Source of the DNA: Colius striatus
Lineage: Eukaryota > Chordata > Aves > Coliiformes > Coliidae
DNA length: 64,000 nucleotides
Assembly: GCF_028858725.1 (NCBI RefSeq)
Contig: NC_084774.1
Coordinates: 7,476,001 to 7,540,000 of the forward strand
Reading direction: 5' to 3'
Numbering within the stretch: position 1 is the first letter of the stretch; each line of letters opens with the position of its first letter. Below are positions 37,541 to 53,784 of this stretch, in pieces. Below the pieces are notes generated by a model, which was not told the DNA's origin, ran no database searches, and saw only the letters and a program-made list of their open reading frames with translations. The position numbers were made by a program, and so were the translations under genes.

Positions 37541-39104
37541 GTGGTGGGGGTTTTGTGTGGAGTGTCACTGCCCTGGCTGCTGCCACCTCCTTCATCCTCA
37601 GCCTGAGGCTGCAGCTGCACAGCCCTTCTCCTTGCTCCTGCAGAGGATGAGAGTGACTCAAAGTGGTATGTATGTCCCAGGCTCCTTCCCAGTGCTCTGC
37701 AGGGACCTCTCTGAATCAACCCCTACTTCAAACCTGCCTTTCCCTGTGCCACCTCCAGCTGGGATTTGGCCGTGGGCATCTCCAGGCATAGAGCTAAGCT
37801 TGCTCCCAGCCTGTGGCTCCACTCACTACTCAGTCAGAAGCCTGGCTTTTCTTCCTGAGACCCTTCATGCTCACCACTGGCCATTTAAGGTGGATTTTGA
37901 AACACTGGTGGTGAAGGTGCTGCTGGTCCAAAAAGCTGCTTGTGGCCCAGGCTGTTGGGAGTACCCATAGTGGCCAAGGGTGCAGGGGGAGCCTGGGGAC
38001 CTTCAGGGAAGGAGCCCCATGTGTGCTGCTGTGTGTGCAGCTGCTGCCTGGTCCTGGATGGCCTTGAGCTGCTGCCCTGGCTGGGATGCAGCTTGGGCTG
38101 CACAAAAGCAGCAATCACTCTGAGCAGGTGCCCTGCTTTCTGCACCCTCAGCTCCTGACAGGCTCTGTGAACAGCCATCACCCTGCCAGCCCGGGCTGTG
38201 CCTTCACCTTGCTGTGCTCTGGGCTCCGTGGCACAGTGCAGGATTGGCCCAGCCTTGGGGTTGTGCTTCTCCCAGTTCCAGCTCCAGAAGAGGTGGGTTT
38301 CAGCAGGGTGATGCTACCTGGGCTCTGGCTCATGCAGGAACTGATCCCTCCCATGAGGGTTGATGGTGAGTGAGAGGTGCCAGCCCTGTCCTGGATACTC
38401 AAAGGGTGTCCCATGTTCAGCATGAGAGATCTGGGATGTGAGGTCACCACAGCACCCCCAAACCTCAGGCTGACAGCGGCAGCCAGGGTGGAAGGAGATG
38501 GGACATGGCTGCAAAGGAGCTGAGCTGGTGGCCTCAGCACACAGTGCCCACTGAGGAGCTGAGAAGACAATGACAGCCTCATTTTGAAGCCTGTTTCTCG
38601 TCCCCCCCCCCCTACGCCCCTTTCTATTGCAACCAAGGTCTGGCAAAGCATCCTTTGGTGCCTGCAGCCCCCTTGCTGCCTGGAGCTCTGGGGACCATCA
38701 CTGCCCCTTCCCTGCCCACACTTGCAATGAGAGGATGAGCTGAGCTGGGAAGGGCCAAGCACATGCAAGTCCTGCTGCTCAGGGGCAGGAAGGATGGAGC
38801 TACTGTGGCCATGTCACTCCCTGAGCGTGTGTGTAGTCCTTTCTCTGCCTCCCGCAGGGTGAAGAGGAGCAGGCAGCTGTGCCAGGAGCATCCCTCAAAT
38901 AAAGGAACCCCCTTCAGCTCGCCAGGCAGTAACCAGAGCTCCTGCCTGACCTGTTGGGCAAAGTCCCAGCTCTAACAGGTCTGCCCAGACTTGGGGTGAT
39001 ACCAAAGCCCAAAGGTGCCTCCAAGGAAGCCCAAGGACCAGGAATGGTGGGGGAAGTCAAGGTCACAGTCCAGGAAGAGTGGAGGAGCCCAGGGCATCTC
39101 CATG
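37541..39104. other. Intergenic spacer between convergent genes
   Basis: GC-rich sequence between the probable RIMS4 and KCNK15 3' ends. It contains a run of about 10 C near 38601 and overlapping open frames (up to 196 codons, minus strand, 38178-38768) with no recognisable domain. No gene is called. Confidence 0.6.
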
Positions 39105-39640
39105 CATAGAATAGCAGAGTGGTGGTGGTTGGAAGGGCCCTGCAGAGCTCATCCAGCCCAACCCCTGCTAAAGCAGGTTCCCCTCGCTCAGGGGGCACAG
39201 GAACATGTCCAGGTGGGGTTGGAAACCTGCAGAGAAGGAGCCTCCACACCCTCCCTGGGCAGCCTGGGCCAGGGCTCCCTCGCAGCAAAGAAGTTCTTCC
39301 TTGTATTTAAGTGAAACTTAATGTCCATCACCCCTTGTCCTGTCACTGGGCACTGCAGAAAATAGTGTCACCCCATCCTGCTGACACCCACCCTTTAGGT
39401 GGTTGATGAGGTGCCCCCTCAGTCTTCTCCAGGCTGAACAGCCCCAGTTCCCACAGCCTTTCCTCATAAGGAAGATGTTCCAGTCCCCTCAGCATCTTGG
39501 TGGCCCTGCTCTGGCCTCTCTCCAGCAGTTCCCTGTCCCTCTGGAGCTGGGGAGCCCAGAACTGGACACAGGGCTCCAGATGAGGCCTCACCAGGGCAGA
39601 GGAGAGGGGAACTGCCCTTAATCTGCTGCCCACAAAGCAG
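39105..39640 (-). mobile_element. CR1 LINE 3' fragment with ORF2 tail
   Basis: A minus-oriented CR1 copy: its 3' end lies at the left (GTGGTTGGAAGGGCC), and its interior carries the end of the reverse-transcriptase ORF. Translated on the minus strand it shows [37 protein letters not shown] and LGLFSLEK, the conserved CR1 ORF2 C-terminus. The frame is still open over about 90 codons, suggesting a fairly young, 5'-truncated insertion. It lies just beyond the probable KCNK15 cleavage site. Confidence 0.92.
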
Positions 39641-39904
39641 GGACAAAGACACCATGCCAGGATGGTAACGAGACCCAACTGCCTTCCATCTCTGGGACAG
39701 CCACCTCTCGCCCCTCCAACACCCCAACATCCCAGCAAACCTCCATAGGGATAGTATCCCTGGGTACACACTGCCCACACCCCCATGGCAGGGCAGCCAG
39801 CCCTGGCATACACCTGCAGCTGGGCAGAGCTGGGGTTTGGGGCCCACACATCCCTCTGCTCCCCCTGAGGATAAATAACCAACCACCTGCAGCTGGATTC
39901 ACCT

Positions 39905-39910
39905 TTTATT
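39905..39910 (-). terminator. KCNK15: Candidate KCNK15 polyA signal
   Basis: AATAAA on the minus strand, 1.2 kb past the KCNK15 stop. Downstream on that strand is a GT-rich element (GGTGGTTGGTTATT) and then G-rich sequence. A second AATAAA at 40067-40072 is an alternative. The choice is inferred from the downstream element. Confidence 0.45.
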
Positions 39911-41114
39911 AAACTGCCCTGAACAAAAAGAGGAGAGAGCAAAGCCTGCCCTGAGGCCTTCCCAATGCTGGCACTCTGCATGCCTTCCCCACCAGGAACA
40001 GGGGATCTTCCTCCAGGAAACCCCCCTCGGGGGGTATTTAGATAGAACTAAAAGTAACAGTGTCCCTTTATTGGTGGGAAAAATGGTGCAATGGAGCTGC
40101 TGCTGTCACAGCCCACTCCTGCTTTCCTGCAGGATGAACATGGGCCACGGCAGGGACGAGCAGCTGGAAGCAGCCTCCCAGAGGGGCTGTGCTGGGAGAC
40201 CCTCGCAGTGAGCACAGACCTACAGCTGGGAGGAGGTGAGGAGCAGGCATGGAGGAAAGGTGGTGAGGGAAAGAGTGGTTTTAGCTAATGATCTCATCAG
40301 GCCAAGGCCTTTGGAGGTGGCTCTGCGAGGCTCTGGGAGGCTGGTCCCAGAGGAGGGCTGTGCTGGGGCTTCCCCTGCAAACAGGGCCCAGCATCCCACC
40401 AGGCAGCTCAGTCTGGAGGAGCTAGGAGTAGTGAGGCAAGGTGTGCTGGCGGGGAAGTGGGTGAGCCTATGGACCTCCAGCTTCCAAAAGCACTTGGAGG
40501 ACTTCAGAAGTACCTGGAGTACCTGGTCACAGGCGATGCTGTGCCACAAAGCCATCCCTGCGAGCTGAGCAGCAGCACCACAGCCTGACCCCTCCTGCCC
40601 TCCTCTCTGGCCACCCCCCAGCTGCAAACCTGATGTGTGGCACCCACTTACCTGCACCAGCGGTCAGGGCCAACTTAAACACCCCCATCCTCGCGAGGCT
40701 CACTAACAGGAGCTTTGCTTTTGACGTGCCCTCAGCAAGTGCAGTCCAGCCCACGTAGCAAGAGGCGTGTGCTGGCAGCGGGGTGGGAAGGCAGCGACGC
40801 CTCCGCCTGGGGAGCAGCGAGGTGGGAAAGCAAACCTACAGCCTGCCAGACTTCACACTGGGGCTGCCTCTTGCCAGACCCAAATGCTTCAACCTACCTG
40901 GGAGGAAAAAGCAAAGAAAAACTAACACTGTCCTTCAGTGCCTGCAAAAAGGAATGAACGTCTCCCAACAGCGTTTCAAGGCTCCTGCCGGACCCCTGTG
41001 GGGCTGGCTGCCAGCTGAAGGGGGAGAGGAAACGGGGGCGAGTAAGAAGGACCTGGCATCTCTGTCCTTAACGGATCGCTGTAGTAAAACTGGAGGGCGG
41101 AGCAGAGGCCACCA
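39911..41114 (-). other. KCNK15: Probable KCNK15 3' UTR
   Basis: The 1.2 kb between the KCNK15 stop codon and the best minus-strand polyA signal. It shows no recognisable repeat and no supported ORF. It contains the second candidate AATAAA at 40067-40072. Confidence 0.5.
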
Positions 41115-42497
<1,383 letters not shown>

Positions 42498-43724
42498 CCG
42501 GGGATGCCACATCCTTCGGGACGATGGCACATCGCAGGATCACAGGGGCAGAACCTCATTTGGCCTCTCAAGAGAGAAGGTGCACTCCTGACAGCCCATG
42601 AGCCTGTGTGAGCTCCTGGAGGCCAAGAGGAGCCCTGGAGCTGGATTAGGGGCTCAAGCTATCTGCAACTGAGGGGCAGTTGGAGGCAGTGATGCTGCCC
42701 AGTGCCAGGGCTGGGGGTGCCCCAGATCCCCAGTGAGGGCAGGGTGCTTGCCAGGATGCTGAGGGCAGCAGCTCCCACAGGGGAAGGCAGAGCCCACGCA
42801 GCCCTAGCTGCCCTTGCAGGGCCATCACCTCCCCCTCAGCATCCACTCCCCACTCCTGCCCCTGAGCCCCTCAGTGCCACCCACAGCTCTGACTCGGGCT
42901 GTGGGGTGCTTGCTGTGGGGCTGGTTGGACAGGGCCCTGTGCTACGGGGTCAGTCCCCACAGGAGCTGTGACCTCTGGGAAAACTTCTGCAGAGCAACTT
43001 GGGATTCACTCCGGTGCCACCAAGCTGCAGAGCTCCAGGCCTGTGGGGTGGGGAGGGGGGTTGTGCTGTTTGAAATGCAGGGAAGGGCTGATGGCACCCG
43101 CCAGCCCTCGTCCCAGGGACACAGAGCACCGGGTTCTCCTTGAACACCTCCTGAGACTTAACTTCCCCCCCTTGCTCCGTGTTTCAGAGCTGTGACTCAA
43201 GGACACACACAGTGAGGTGTTCGCCACGATCTTCCTGGCTCTGCTCGTGCTCACTTCATTACAGGAGCTGAGCAGAACTGTGTGGCCTCTGACCCAACAG
43301 ATGAGTAACTCAGCACAAGGCAGTCAGGCAGCGTGGGGAGCAACAGCATCCAAACCTTTCTACTGAGCTTCTGTGACAAGATGCCCAAGGCTGGAAACTT
43401 CCTTCCTGAAGGTGCCGCAGAGCTGGCGGCTCCTGCCCGCGCTGCCGCCTGCCCTTTGCCACAGCCACTCACATTTCCCAGGTAACCACCTGACTTTTGC
43501 CTCAAGATATGGGGCAGAAAACCCTCTTTTTAACTTCTCAGTCTTTGTCCAAAGCTGTGACTCAGCTTCACCTCTGCCTCTGCTGCCAGTGATGTCCAGG
43601 GCTCCTGGGAGGTGTGAGCATGCCGTGTTGGGAAGAGCAGAGGATGAAAACCGCACTGTCCTGGGCTCCTGAGCACAGCTCTCGCTCCAGGAGCCTCCTG
43701 CAACGGGCCAGGGCTGGGAGGCTG

Positions 43725-43905
43725 AGGCCAGCACGGAGCACTGGAAGGGGCTGCCCAGATGGGGTGTGGAGTCTCCTTCTCTGGAGACATTCAAACCTAC
43801 CTGGATGAGTTCCTGTGTGACCTGCTCTAGGTGGTGCTGCTCTGGCAGGGGGGTTGCACTGGATGAGCTTTCGAGGTCCCTTCCAAGCCTTAAGATTCTG
43901 TGACT
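43725..43905 (+). mobile_element. CR1 LINE 3' fragment
   Basis: A short plus-oriented CR1 3' end with GGAGACATTCAAACC, GTTGCACTGGATGAGC, GGTCCCTTCCAAGCC and a terminal AAGATTCTGTGA. It is a different subfamily from the copy at 42.2 kb (the bracket CTGCTCTAGGTGGTGCTGCT is shared with the copy at 24.6 kb). Confidence 0.88.
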
Positions 43906-45464
43906 GTGATTATCCCTGAGCCTTGCTGGGCTCCAAACTGCAAGCAGGCAGGAAGGGACCAGTTTCTAATTGCTTTGTCTGTTCATAAACCCACGCAATC
44001 AAAAATGATAAGCTTAATGTCTGCATGCCACATTTCACAGAATACAGAGCAGACATGAGACTGCAGTGGCAAAACCCCCCCAGTCAGATCCAAGCCTAAT
44101 AACCCAGTGCAATTACCAGGTCCTGGGCTGCAAGATAATACAATGACAGCAATGAGGAGGCAAATATAATGACCCAGAAGAGCAGTAAGTGGAAAAACAG
44201 TTGCTGTAATCTGAGAGACTGCTGAAAGAGCATTTGACTGATGCTTTCAAAATGACAAAGGGAATTAGAAAGAGTAAACACAGCTACATTAAGGTTAGGA
44301 CTGAGATTTGGAGCACAGCCCAAGATGAAGAGATGTGAGGTGCCAGCGCTTCAGAAATATGGCACCTGGGCTGAAATTATTTATCACACGGGCTGTGGGA
44401 TAAGTGTGGCAATTGTTTGTCACAGACAACAGCAAGATAATGTAAATGAAGCCATAAGCTGTCAGGAGATGATGGAGATTCTCAGGGAAGCCATTCATCC
44501 TCCCCTCCTGCCTGACACCAGCCGTGTGTTTGGTGGCCACGTGCGTTCGGCTCCTCCAAGCCCACGACTGGGCTGGTGCGGGCAGAGGGAGCTCCTGGAA
44601 CAGGGCCCACGGGCCACCTGCCCCTGGCTCACCTCCTGCCCCTGGGAACGCAGCACAGCTCATCCCACCAGCCTGAGGGATGATGCTTTCAGCCCCCAGA
44701 TGTACCTTGCCTGTCCCAGGCCCTCAGAGTGGCTCAGCCCCATCCCAGGAAGTCGGCTGCTGGCTGGGGAAGGGCAGGATTTGGCCTCAGGGCTCCTGCC
44801 TCCAAAACCCATCTGCTGACTGAAATCCCAGCAAAAGCAGTGACATGGGCACAGGATCCTGTGCCTGTCTACCCCCCAGGATGCTCAGGGTGCTGGATTA
44901 ATAAAAGTGGCTTAATTAAACAATGCTCAGCTCCCATGTGGCCAATCTCACCTGGAATCAGGGCAATCCTCATTCAGTTTACTTCCATTCTCTTGCAAAA
45001 CTCAAGCTGGCAAACAAAGGCTCTGGGCTCCAGGAGGGTGAGAGTGTCTATAGAGGAGTTTAATGCAATTCAGTCACTGACACCCATCTCTCTGAAGGTT
45101 CCCGTGCAGGCAGAGCGAGGGTCAGTGTCTGGTGGCTGCCTTGGCTCCCTGAAGCAGGTCTCACACAGCCACACATCAGAGTTTTGAACTGGCAAATAAG
45201 CCAGCAGTTCTTGCCCAGTGCTTCAGCCTGGCTTGCTGCTCTGAGGAAGGACTCAGCTCTTACCTCTGCCCTTCTACACCCTCAGTAACTTCTGCAGCTG
45301 CCTGTCCCAAAGCTGCCCACAGCAGCTCTGCACCCTGCTGCCTCCCTGGGACATCATGCATGTCACACTTCATGGCCCCAGCACGCCTGGCACCCCCAGA
45401 ACTGGGTGGCCCCCAGCCTGCCCATGGCCTCCCTCCACTGGGCAATGGGGGTCCCACAGGGTCA

Positions 45465-47665
<2,201 letters not shown>

Positions 47666-50600
47666 GCAAGGCCATGTGCCAGTGACATTTATAAAGTCCC
47701 TTTCCCCTGCAGCTGCACCTCCCTGTGTGCTCCCAGGCTGGACAGGGAGTTTCTGGTGGCAAAGGGGCCCTGAGGCTGTGTCCTGCCCCGTGCCCACAGC
47801 TGCCGGTGCCATCCCTGCCAGGCAGCCCTGGCCTCCCTCGGTCAGAGGTGTCACTTCACACCCTCAGCAGTGGTGTCTGTGGGAGCTGCTTTTTGCAGCC
47901 ACTCTGGCCTGTTGTGTCCAGGTCTGTTTTAAGAGAGTAGGAAGGAACAGAACTGCCAGGTCAGTGTTTTGGCTGATTTCTCTGGCACATTCATCAGATG
48001 CTGCACGTGTGGGGCGCTGAGGCACCGTGGGCAGCCCAGGTCAGCTCTGACATGAGGGGGAGCTGAGTCTGAGCCCACAGAGCAAGGACTCTCTTTCTTC
48101 CTGAGCTTTTATGTAAGCCTTCTGTTTCCCTTTTAAAAATAGAAAGATACTTCTCTGAGTTGTGTGTTGCAGGAGATTGTATCTCCAAGAAATAATCTCT
48201 CTTTCTTTTGACTGGGAATAAACCAAGGAAAACAAGCCAACAAGCAGGCTTATACCCCTCTTCATCCCTGTCTCGTCTCTCTCTGGAGAGAGTCTCGGGC
48301 TTTCATTGCAGCAACTGGACACAAGAAAAGCTTTTTGACCGTGAAGACAGTGAAACACCAGAAAAGGTTGCTTGGGGAGATTGTGGCAGCCCTAGCACTG
48401 GAGGAGATGAAAAGTAAGATGAGGAGATGTCTGGATGTCTACAGAAACTGCTCTGGGTACAGTTGATGCTCTCCTGAAGCAGGGGACGACTCGATGCCCT
48501 CCTGGAGCCCCCTCCAGCCCTATCCTCTGCATTTCCATGGCCAGCATGGGGACATGGTGCCCTTTCTCGCTGTAATTGTGAACTCTTTTTCACCCTGGAC
48601 ACTTGCCACTTCCCTCCTCCCTGCCAAGCCTCTGTGCCAGCACCATTAGTGAAAGTTGTTATTGAAGAGGAAACCGAGGCTCCAGCATCCTCAGCCCGCA
48701 GCAGGAGCTGTCAGCAACGGCTGAGCCACGCCGCAGCCTCGCCGCCTCCTCAGTCACCCAGCGAAGCCTCCCCTGGAGGAATGTGTCTGGTTTGTCCTCT
48801 CTGTGGTGTCATTTCAGCCCTGCTAATAGGGCTTGGAATGGTGTCAGACCTCTGGCCCCAGAGCTTTGCTAGAGAAGATACTCTTCACCTCCTGCCAGCC
48901 AGCTGCTGGCAGTGTTTCCCACTGGTCAGCAATGACACCTCGCTTTGAAGGCAGGACACGGTGCTGGCAATGGAGCTCTGGTTGTTTCCATTACAGAGGA
49001 AGGAGATCTTACAGTGATCACATTGCTGGGTGCTTGCCACACATCTTGTAGGAGGGGTTCTGGGGCATCTGGGTCTTGCAGGTCAAATTCTGGGTGATAC
49101 TTGGAGCGGTAAGCTGATGCTGTAGCGTGCTACCCAAAGCCAGCTGCTCTGTGCAGATGCTGGGCCAACCTGCCAGTGCAGGCTCAAGCATGGAAATCCC
49201 TGGGAGGTGCTCTCCAGTCACAGCTGAAGATAGACACAGTTCCCTTTAGCAACAGCATCACTCTTAGATGGCCATAGACCACCTAAATCCTCCACAGGTT
49301 GTTTCCAGATGTGTCTGCAATGGCAGCCAGCAGAGCTTGGGCTGGAAGCACTGCCTGCACAGGAAAGAGGGCTGGGGATGGGATCTCACTCTCCCTGTGG
49401 CTGGGGCCATTTGGGGCAGGGGGTCATCTCCTTCCCACAGTATGAACAGCTCTTGGTGCTTCCTCAGGGGTGGTTTCTGCTACCTCTGTCCCCTTCAGGT
49501 CTCGTGGTGGGTTGAGCTTGGTTGGCTCTAAGGTGTTCTGTTCCCCTCAGAAAAACTCCTCGCCTGACAGTGTCTTGTGGCATGAGTCTTCCCTCAGCAC
49601 AGCCTTTTCTGCTGTGTTGGGAGGTACAGAGATTCAGGCAAAGCCCTTTTCTGGAGAGGAGGATGCCATTGGTGGAGCAGAGTTGGAAGAGGCTCTCATT
49701 CAACAACAGGCACGATGAAACAGTCCCATGGGGGCTTGGGGTGGCACTGGTTTCTTGCTTTGACCCCATGCAGGTCACAGGCTCCTGTGGAATCAATGCT
49801 GCTCTGAAGGAGTGAGGGTAGCAGGATCCACCTCCTGATAAGAAACTCCCCAGTAACCCATCCAGTGGGGTTTAAAGCAGGAGCATGGAGCAGTAACAGA
49901 GTTGTGAATGGCCCTGTAAGGAGGCTGGTGCTGGAAGCAGTCAGCTCCGTGGTCTTACTGCTACTGCATTCCTTTGTGCTGCCTGCTGTGAGCACAGAGC
50001 AGGAGCAAGACCCCACTGTGTCACATGGCAGTAGGGCAGAGCAGCCCCTTCTGAGAAGGAGGAAAGTTTCATGCTTTCCCACTGGGAAGATCCCTCAGCT
50101 CAACCTTTGTCTTTCCCCCGACTTCACTGTGCAGGAGAGAAAGGTCAGGCTGGAGCCACAGGATCAGGCCAGGCGGGATAATGTACTTTAGCATTGATTG
50201 ATTTCCAGTGAGAAGGTGTGTTATGAGATTAAATGTCTCATTTTTATTGCATGGGGAGAGAAAACAAGAGCTCTGAAAATAAAACAGAAGCCAAAGTGAT
50301 CTGTTCCTGTTGTAAGGTGCTTGTGACTGAGAGCAAACACACTGTGTCTGCTGAGTACTCTGGAGCTGAGCTTGGAGAAGCTGCTTCCTGGTAAACAAAG
50401 GCAAACCTCAGCTGTGCTTAAACCAGTGCCTAATTAATGGGTCTAATTGGCCCACATCAACTAATTCCAGGATGGCTGGGAACTGATTAAAAAGCTTTTC
50501 TAGTTTGGATGGATTGACAGAAGCAAAGCTGCTTAACGGCCTCGGCTGAATGGTGCTGCCCAGGGACAGGCAGTGAGGGGCTGAGCGGGGCCCAGAGCCC

Positions 50601-50684
50601 CACTGACATCAGGAGAGGAGGGGGCAGGATGCTTCAGGCCTCAGGCTGCACAGGCAGCTCCTCATTCCCAAGAAAAGGGGTCAA
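47666..50684. other. Intergenic, no gene recognised
   Basis: Unique-looking sequence of mixed composition. Open frames of 60-130 codons overlap on both strands with no recognisable domain or matching splice sites. CCN5 (WISP2), expected beside KCNK15 from the mammalian order, would show cysteine-rich IGFBP/VWC modules; I see none. An AT-rich block with homeodomain-like motifs lies at 50.42-50.51 kb. Confidence 0.6.
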
Positions 50685-50815
50685 CACAGGAGGTTTCCAA
50701 ACCCACCTGGACACATTCCTGTGTCCCCTGATGGAGGGGAACCTGCTTCAGCAGGGGTTGGGCTGGATGAGCTCTGCAGAGCCCTTCCAACCCCCCTACT
50801 CTGAGATTCTGTAAC
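50685..50815 (+). mobile_element. CR1 LINE 3' fragment
   Basis: Plus-oriented 130-bp CR1 3' end: GAGGTTTCC-like start, ACCTGGACACATTCCTGTG, CAGGGGTTGGGCTGGATGAG, CCCTTCCAACCCCC and terminal GAGATTCTGTAAC. Confidence 0.9.
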
Positions 50816-52334
50816 ACAGATATTTTACCTTAGTAAAAGCATCAGCTATTCTGGCTTTAATGCCATTTAATACCAAGATTAGAGCCTCACAATGCTACAG
50901 GATATTTTTAAAGCAATGGCTTAGTTCATTTCTAAACAGGATTAGATACTGAGATATGGGTAACAACCAGCTGGAGCTGCCCAGCTGAGCATGGGACCAA
51001 AAGTACTGCCTGCTGCTATGGACTACGAGCACTGGGAGCCTCCTCTCCCCTCCTCTCTTCTCCCTTCCTCTCCTGCCAGCCAGAGCCAACTTGTCTCTGT
51101 CCTATGAGCTCAGGGTCACTGGAGGCTTGGGAACCTCACAGCTTTCTCCCAGCACCAGGATTTTCTCACTACCTCCCTCCCTGACTCTTTGTAGCTCAGA
51201 TGCTGCAGGCACTTTGCTGTGTTGTAATAATCTGGAAGCTCAGCAAGGGAATTAATGAGGTATTGGATATCAACTGGTTGCAAATGCAGATTGCCTCCCT
51301 GTGGTCACCACAGCCATGGCTTGCAGGTTTCAAACCCCAGGGCAGGTGGACACGGCTCTGTGTGTAACTCCATGTCTTCAACCACCTACCCTAGAACCAG
51401 CCATGCTAAACCATAGCCATGCCTCCTCCTGATACCTCCCCATAGCCCATTACTGAGCCTTCCCCTGTTACCCTTCCTCCCCAAAGCAGCCCCATCCTCC
51501 CCACCCCTGCTCCTGACAGCCTGATGTGCTGGTGGTTGCACACAAAGCAGACCTGGGCTAGAAATGCTGACAGTGCTCTTGGCAGTTTATGGTCACAAAC
51601 TCTATTTTCAGCCTAATAAGTTTTTTATATGCCTGGAAAGCTGTCAGTTGAACATCAGCCAGGCACGAAGTACCTGCCATAAAGTGCCTGGAGCACAACC
51701 AAACGCGAAAGGTGCTGCTCTGCTTTAGCAGGTTCCTGATCTCAGCCCCTTCAGCTGGGTCATTTCTTTGGTTGGAGGGTCTTGGCTTTAGTAGTAAAAT
51801 AATAAGATGAAATAATCATGCCCCTGTTTAATAATTTGTGGAAATATTTGCTGAGAGCCTGTTAATTCAGAGCTGGAAAGCAGTTTGGACTGAGGCTTGG
51901 GAGCGGGAGGCTCCATTGTGCCAGGGTGGGCTGGTCCCTGTGAGCAGCTGCTAGACCCTGGTGACAAAGGAGAGAGGCTTGTGGGATGTGTCTGGAGAAG
52001 GGTCTCGCCTCCTGGGAAGGTTAAACTGGAGATGAGCTGCCTCATGCATGACTGGAGACTCACCATAGAGACGTGGCCACGTCAAAGCCTTGGCCAGGTG
52101 GAGAGCAGGGCCTGGTCCTGAGTGGGGCTGTGTTGGCGCAGCACAGCACCATGGTGCTGGAAGTGCCATCCTGCATCCCGCTGCCAGGAGGGACAGGGAG
52201 TGAGGAACAGAGGCTCTGGGAAGGATCTGCAAATATGTGAGGCTCTCTGGGAGGGTGCCCCAGGGACAGGTCACCCCTGTCCTGCAGGGCAGCCCCTGCA
52301 CGGTACCTTCAGCGCCTCGCTGGGTTCCAAGTGT
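50816..52334. other. Intergenic, no gene recognised
   Basis: No repeat or exon is identified. The ORFs present (up to 116 codons) overlap on both strands and show no domain. Confidence 0.6.
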
Positions 52335-52505
52335 TTAAAAGGTGGCTGTCAGGAGGGTGTGGAGGCTCCTTCTCAGGAGAGTTCCAAACCCACCTGGACA
52401 CATTCCTGTGCCCCCTGAGTGAGGGGAACCTGCTTCAGCAGGGGGTTGGGCTGGATGAGCTCTGCAGGGCCCTTCCAACCCCCACCACTCTGTGGTTCTG
52501 TGATC
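52335..52505 (+). mobile_element. CR1 LINE 3' fragment
   Basis: Plus-oriented CR1 3' end: GAGGCTCCTTCTCAGGAGAG, AACCCACCTGGACACATTCC, GGGGGTTGGGCTGGATGAGC, CCCTTCCAACCCCCACCACT and terminal GTGGTTCTGTGAT. It is close in sequence to the copies at 50.7 and 52.9 kb. Confidence 0.92.
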
Positions 52506-52894
52506 CCTGGGGGCCACAGCACTCTCCTGCCCACAGGAGAGCCACAGGGCAGTGGGTCCCACGGCAGGGCAGAGGCAGCTGCGTGCCTGGGTGTGCTGGA
52601 GGGAGGAAGGGTTGTGGCTCCTGGCCCACTGGTGAGCAGAGCCATGGCCCGCTGAGCCCAGGCCGTGGCGGCAGCGGGACGGTGACCTCGTGGCGCGGGA
52701 GCCGCCGTGGCCCTGTCTGCTCCCCAGGCTCCACTTCCCAGACAGACAGTTTACAGCAAATGGCTCATTTCAAAGCTAAAAATAACCCCATAGGAAACAA
52801 ACTGGCCCCAGCACTTCAGCTGGGGAAAAATGCAGTTATTAGTAAAACTCAAGATGTCCTTTCCTGTTCTGCCTCTAAAGCTCAGGGAACCAGC

Positions 52895-53520
52895 ACTGAG
52901 ATCATCAAATCCCAGAACCCCAGAGTGGGGGGTCTGGAAGGGCCCTGCAGAGCTCAGCCAGCCCAACCTCTGCTAAAGCAGGTTCCCCTCCATCAGGGGG
53001 CACAGGAACGTGTCCAGGTGGGGTTGGAAACCTCCTGAGAAGGAGCCTCCACACCCTCCCTGGGCAGCCTGGGCCAGGGCTCCCTCACCTCAGCACCAAA
53101 GGAGTTTCTCCTTGTGTTCCAGTGGAACCTTTTGTGTTCCAGCTGATGTCCCTCACCCCTTGTCCTGTCACTGGGCACTGCAGAAAATAGTGTCACCCCA
53201 TCCTCCTGACACCCATACTTGTAAGTATAAATGAGGTTCCCCCTCAGCCTTCTCCAGGCTGAACAGCCTCAAGTCTTGCAGCCTTTCCTCACAAGAAGGA
53301 TGCTCCAGTCCCCTGATGATCTTGGTGGCCCTGCTCTGGCCTCTCTCCAGCAGTTCTCTCTCCCTCTTGAGCTGGGTAGCCCAGAACTGGACACAGGACT
53401 CCAGATGAGGCCTCACCAGGGCAGAGTAGAGGGGGAGCAGAACCTCCCTCAACCTGCTGCCAACACTCAATACACCCTGGAGTGCCATTGGCCTTCTTGG
53501 CCATGAGAGCACATTGCTCT
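52895..53520 (-). mobile_element. CR1 LINE 3' fragment with ORF2 tail
   Basis: The second longest CR1 copy in the window, minus-oriented. The 3' end is at the left (ATCCCAGAACCCCAGAGTGG). The right part encodes the end of reverse transcriptase: [45 protein letters not shown]. The frame is open for about 110 codons. High similarity to the copy at 39.1 kb suggests the same young subfamily. Confidence 0.94.
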
Positions 53521-53784
53521 GGCTTTATGGTGCTGGCTGAGCTTCCCAGACAGACACCAACTTACTGCCGGATTCCAACACATTGCCTTCTCTCCCTGCT
53601 AGCCCTGCTCCATGGGCTGGTCCCAATCCTCAGGCTTCCCTGACCTGAAGCAGCTCTGGTTTTGGAGCCATGAGAGATTTCAGAGCTGAGGGAGCCCTGA
53701 AGTCCCCTGTGAAAACACTCTGGGTTGTGCTGTGCCTGGGAGCACAGCAGGCTTTGGGGGGGGAGGAATGTCAGAACAGGACAT

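Noticed and set aside
38178-38768. 196-codon minus-strand ORF in the spacer after RIMS4
   Set aside because: No domain, no conserved start context, overlapping frames on both strands; treated as chance.
39343-39981. 212-codon minus-strand ORF treated as a gene
   Set aside because: Its C-terminal half is the CR1 ORF2 tail; the rest is read-through into flanking DNA.
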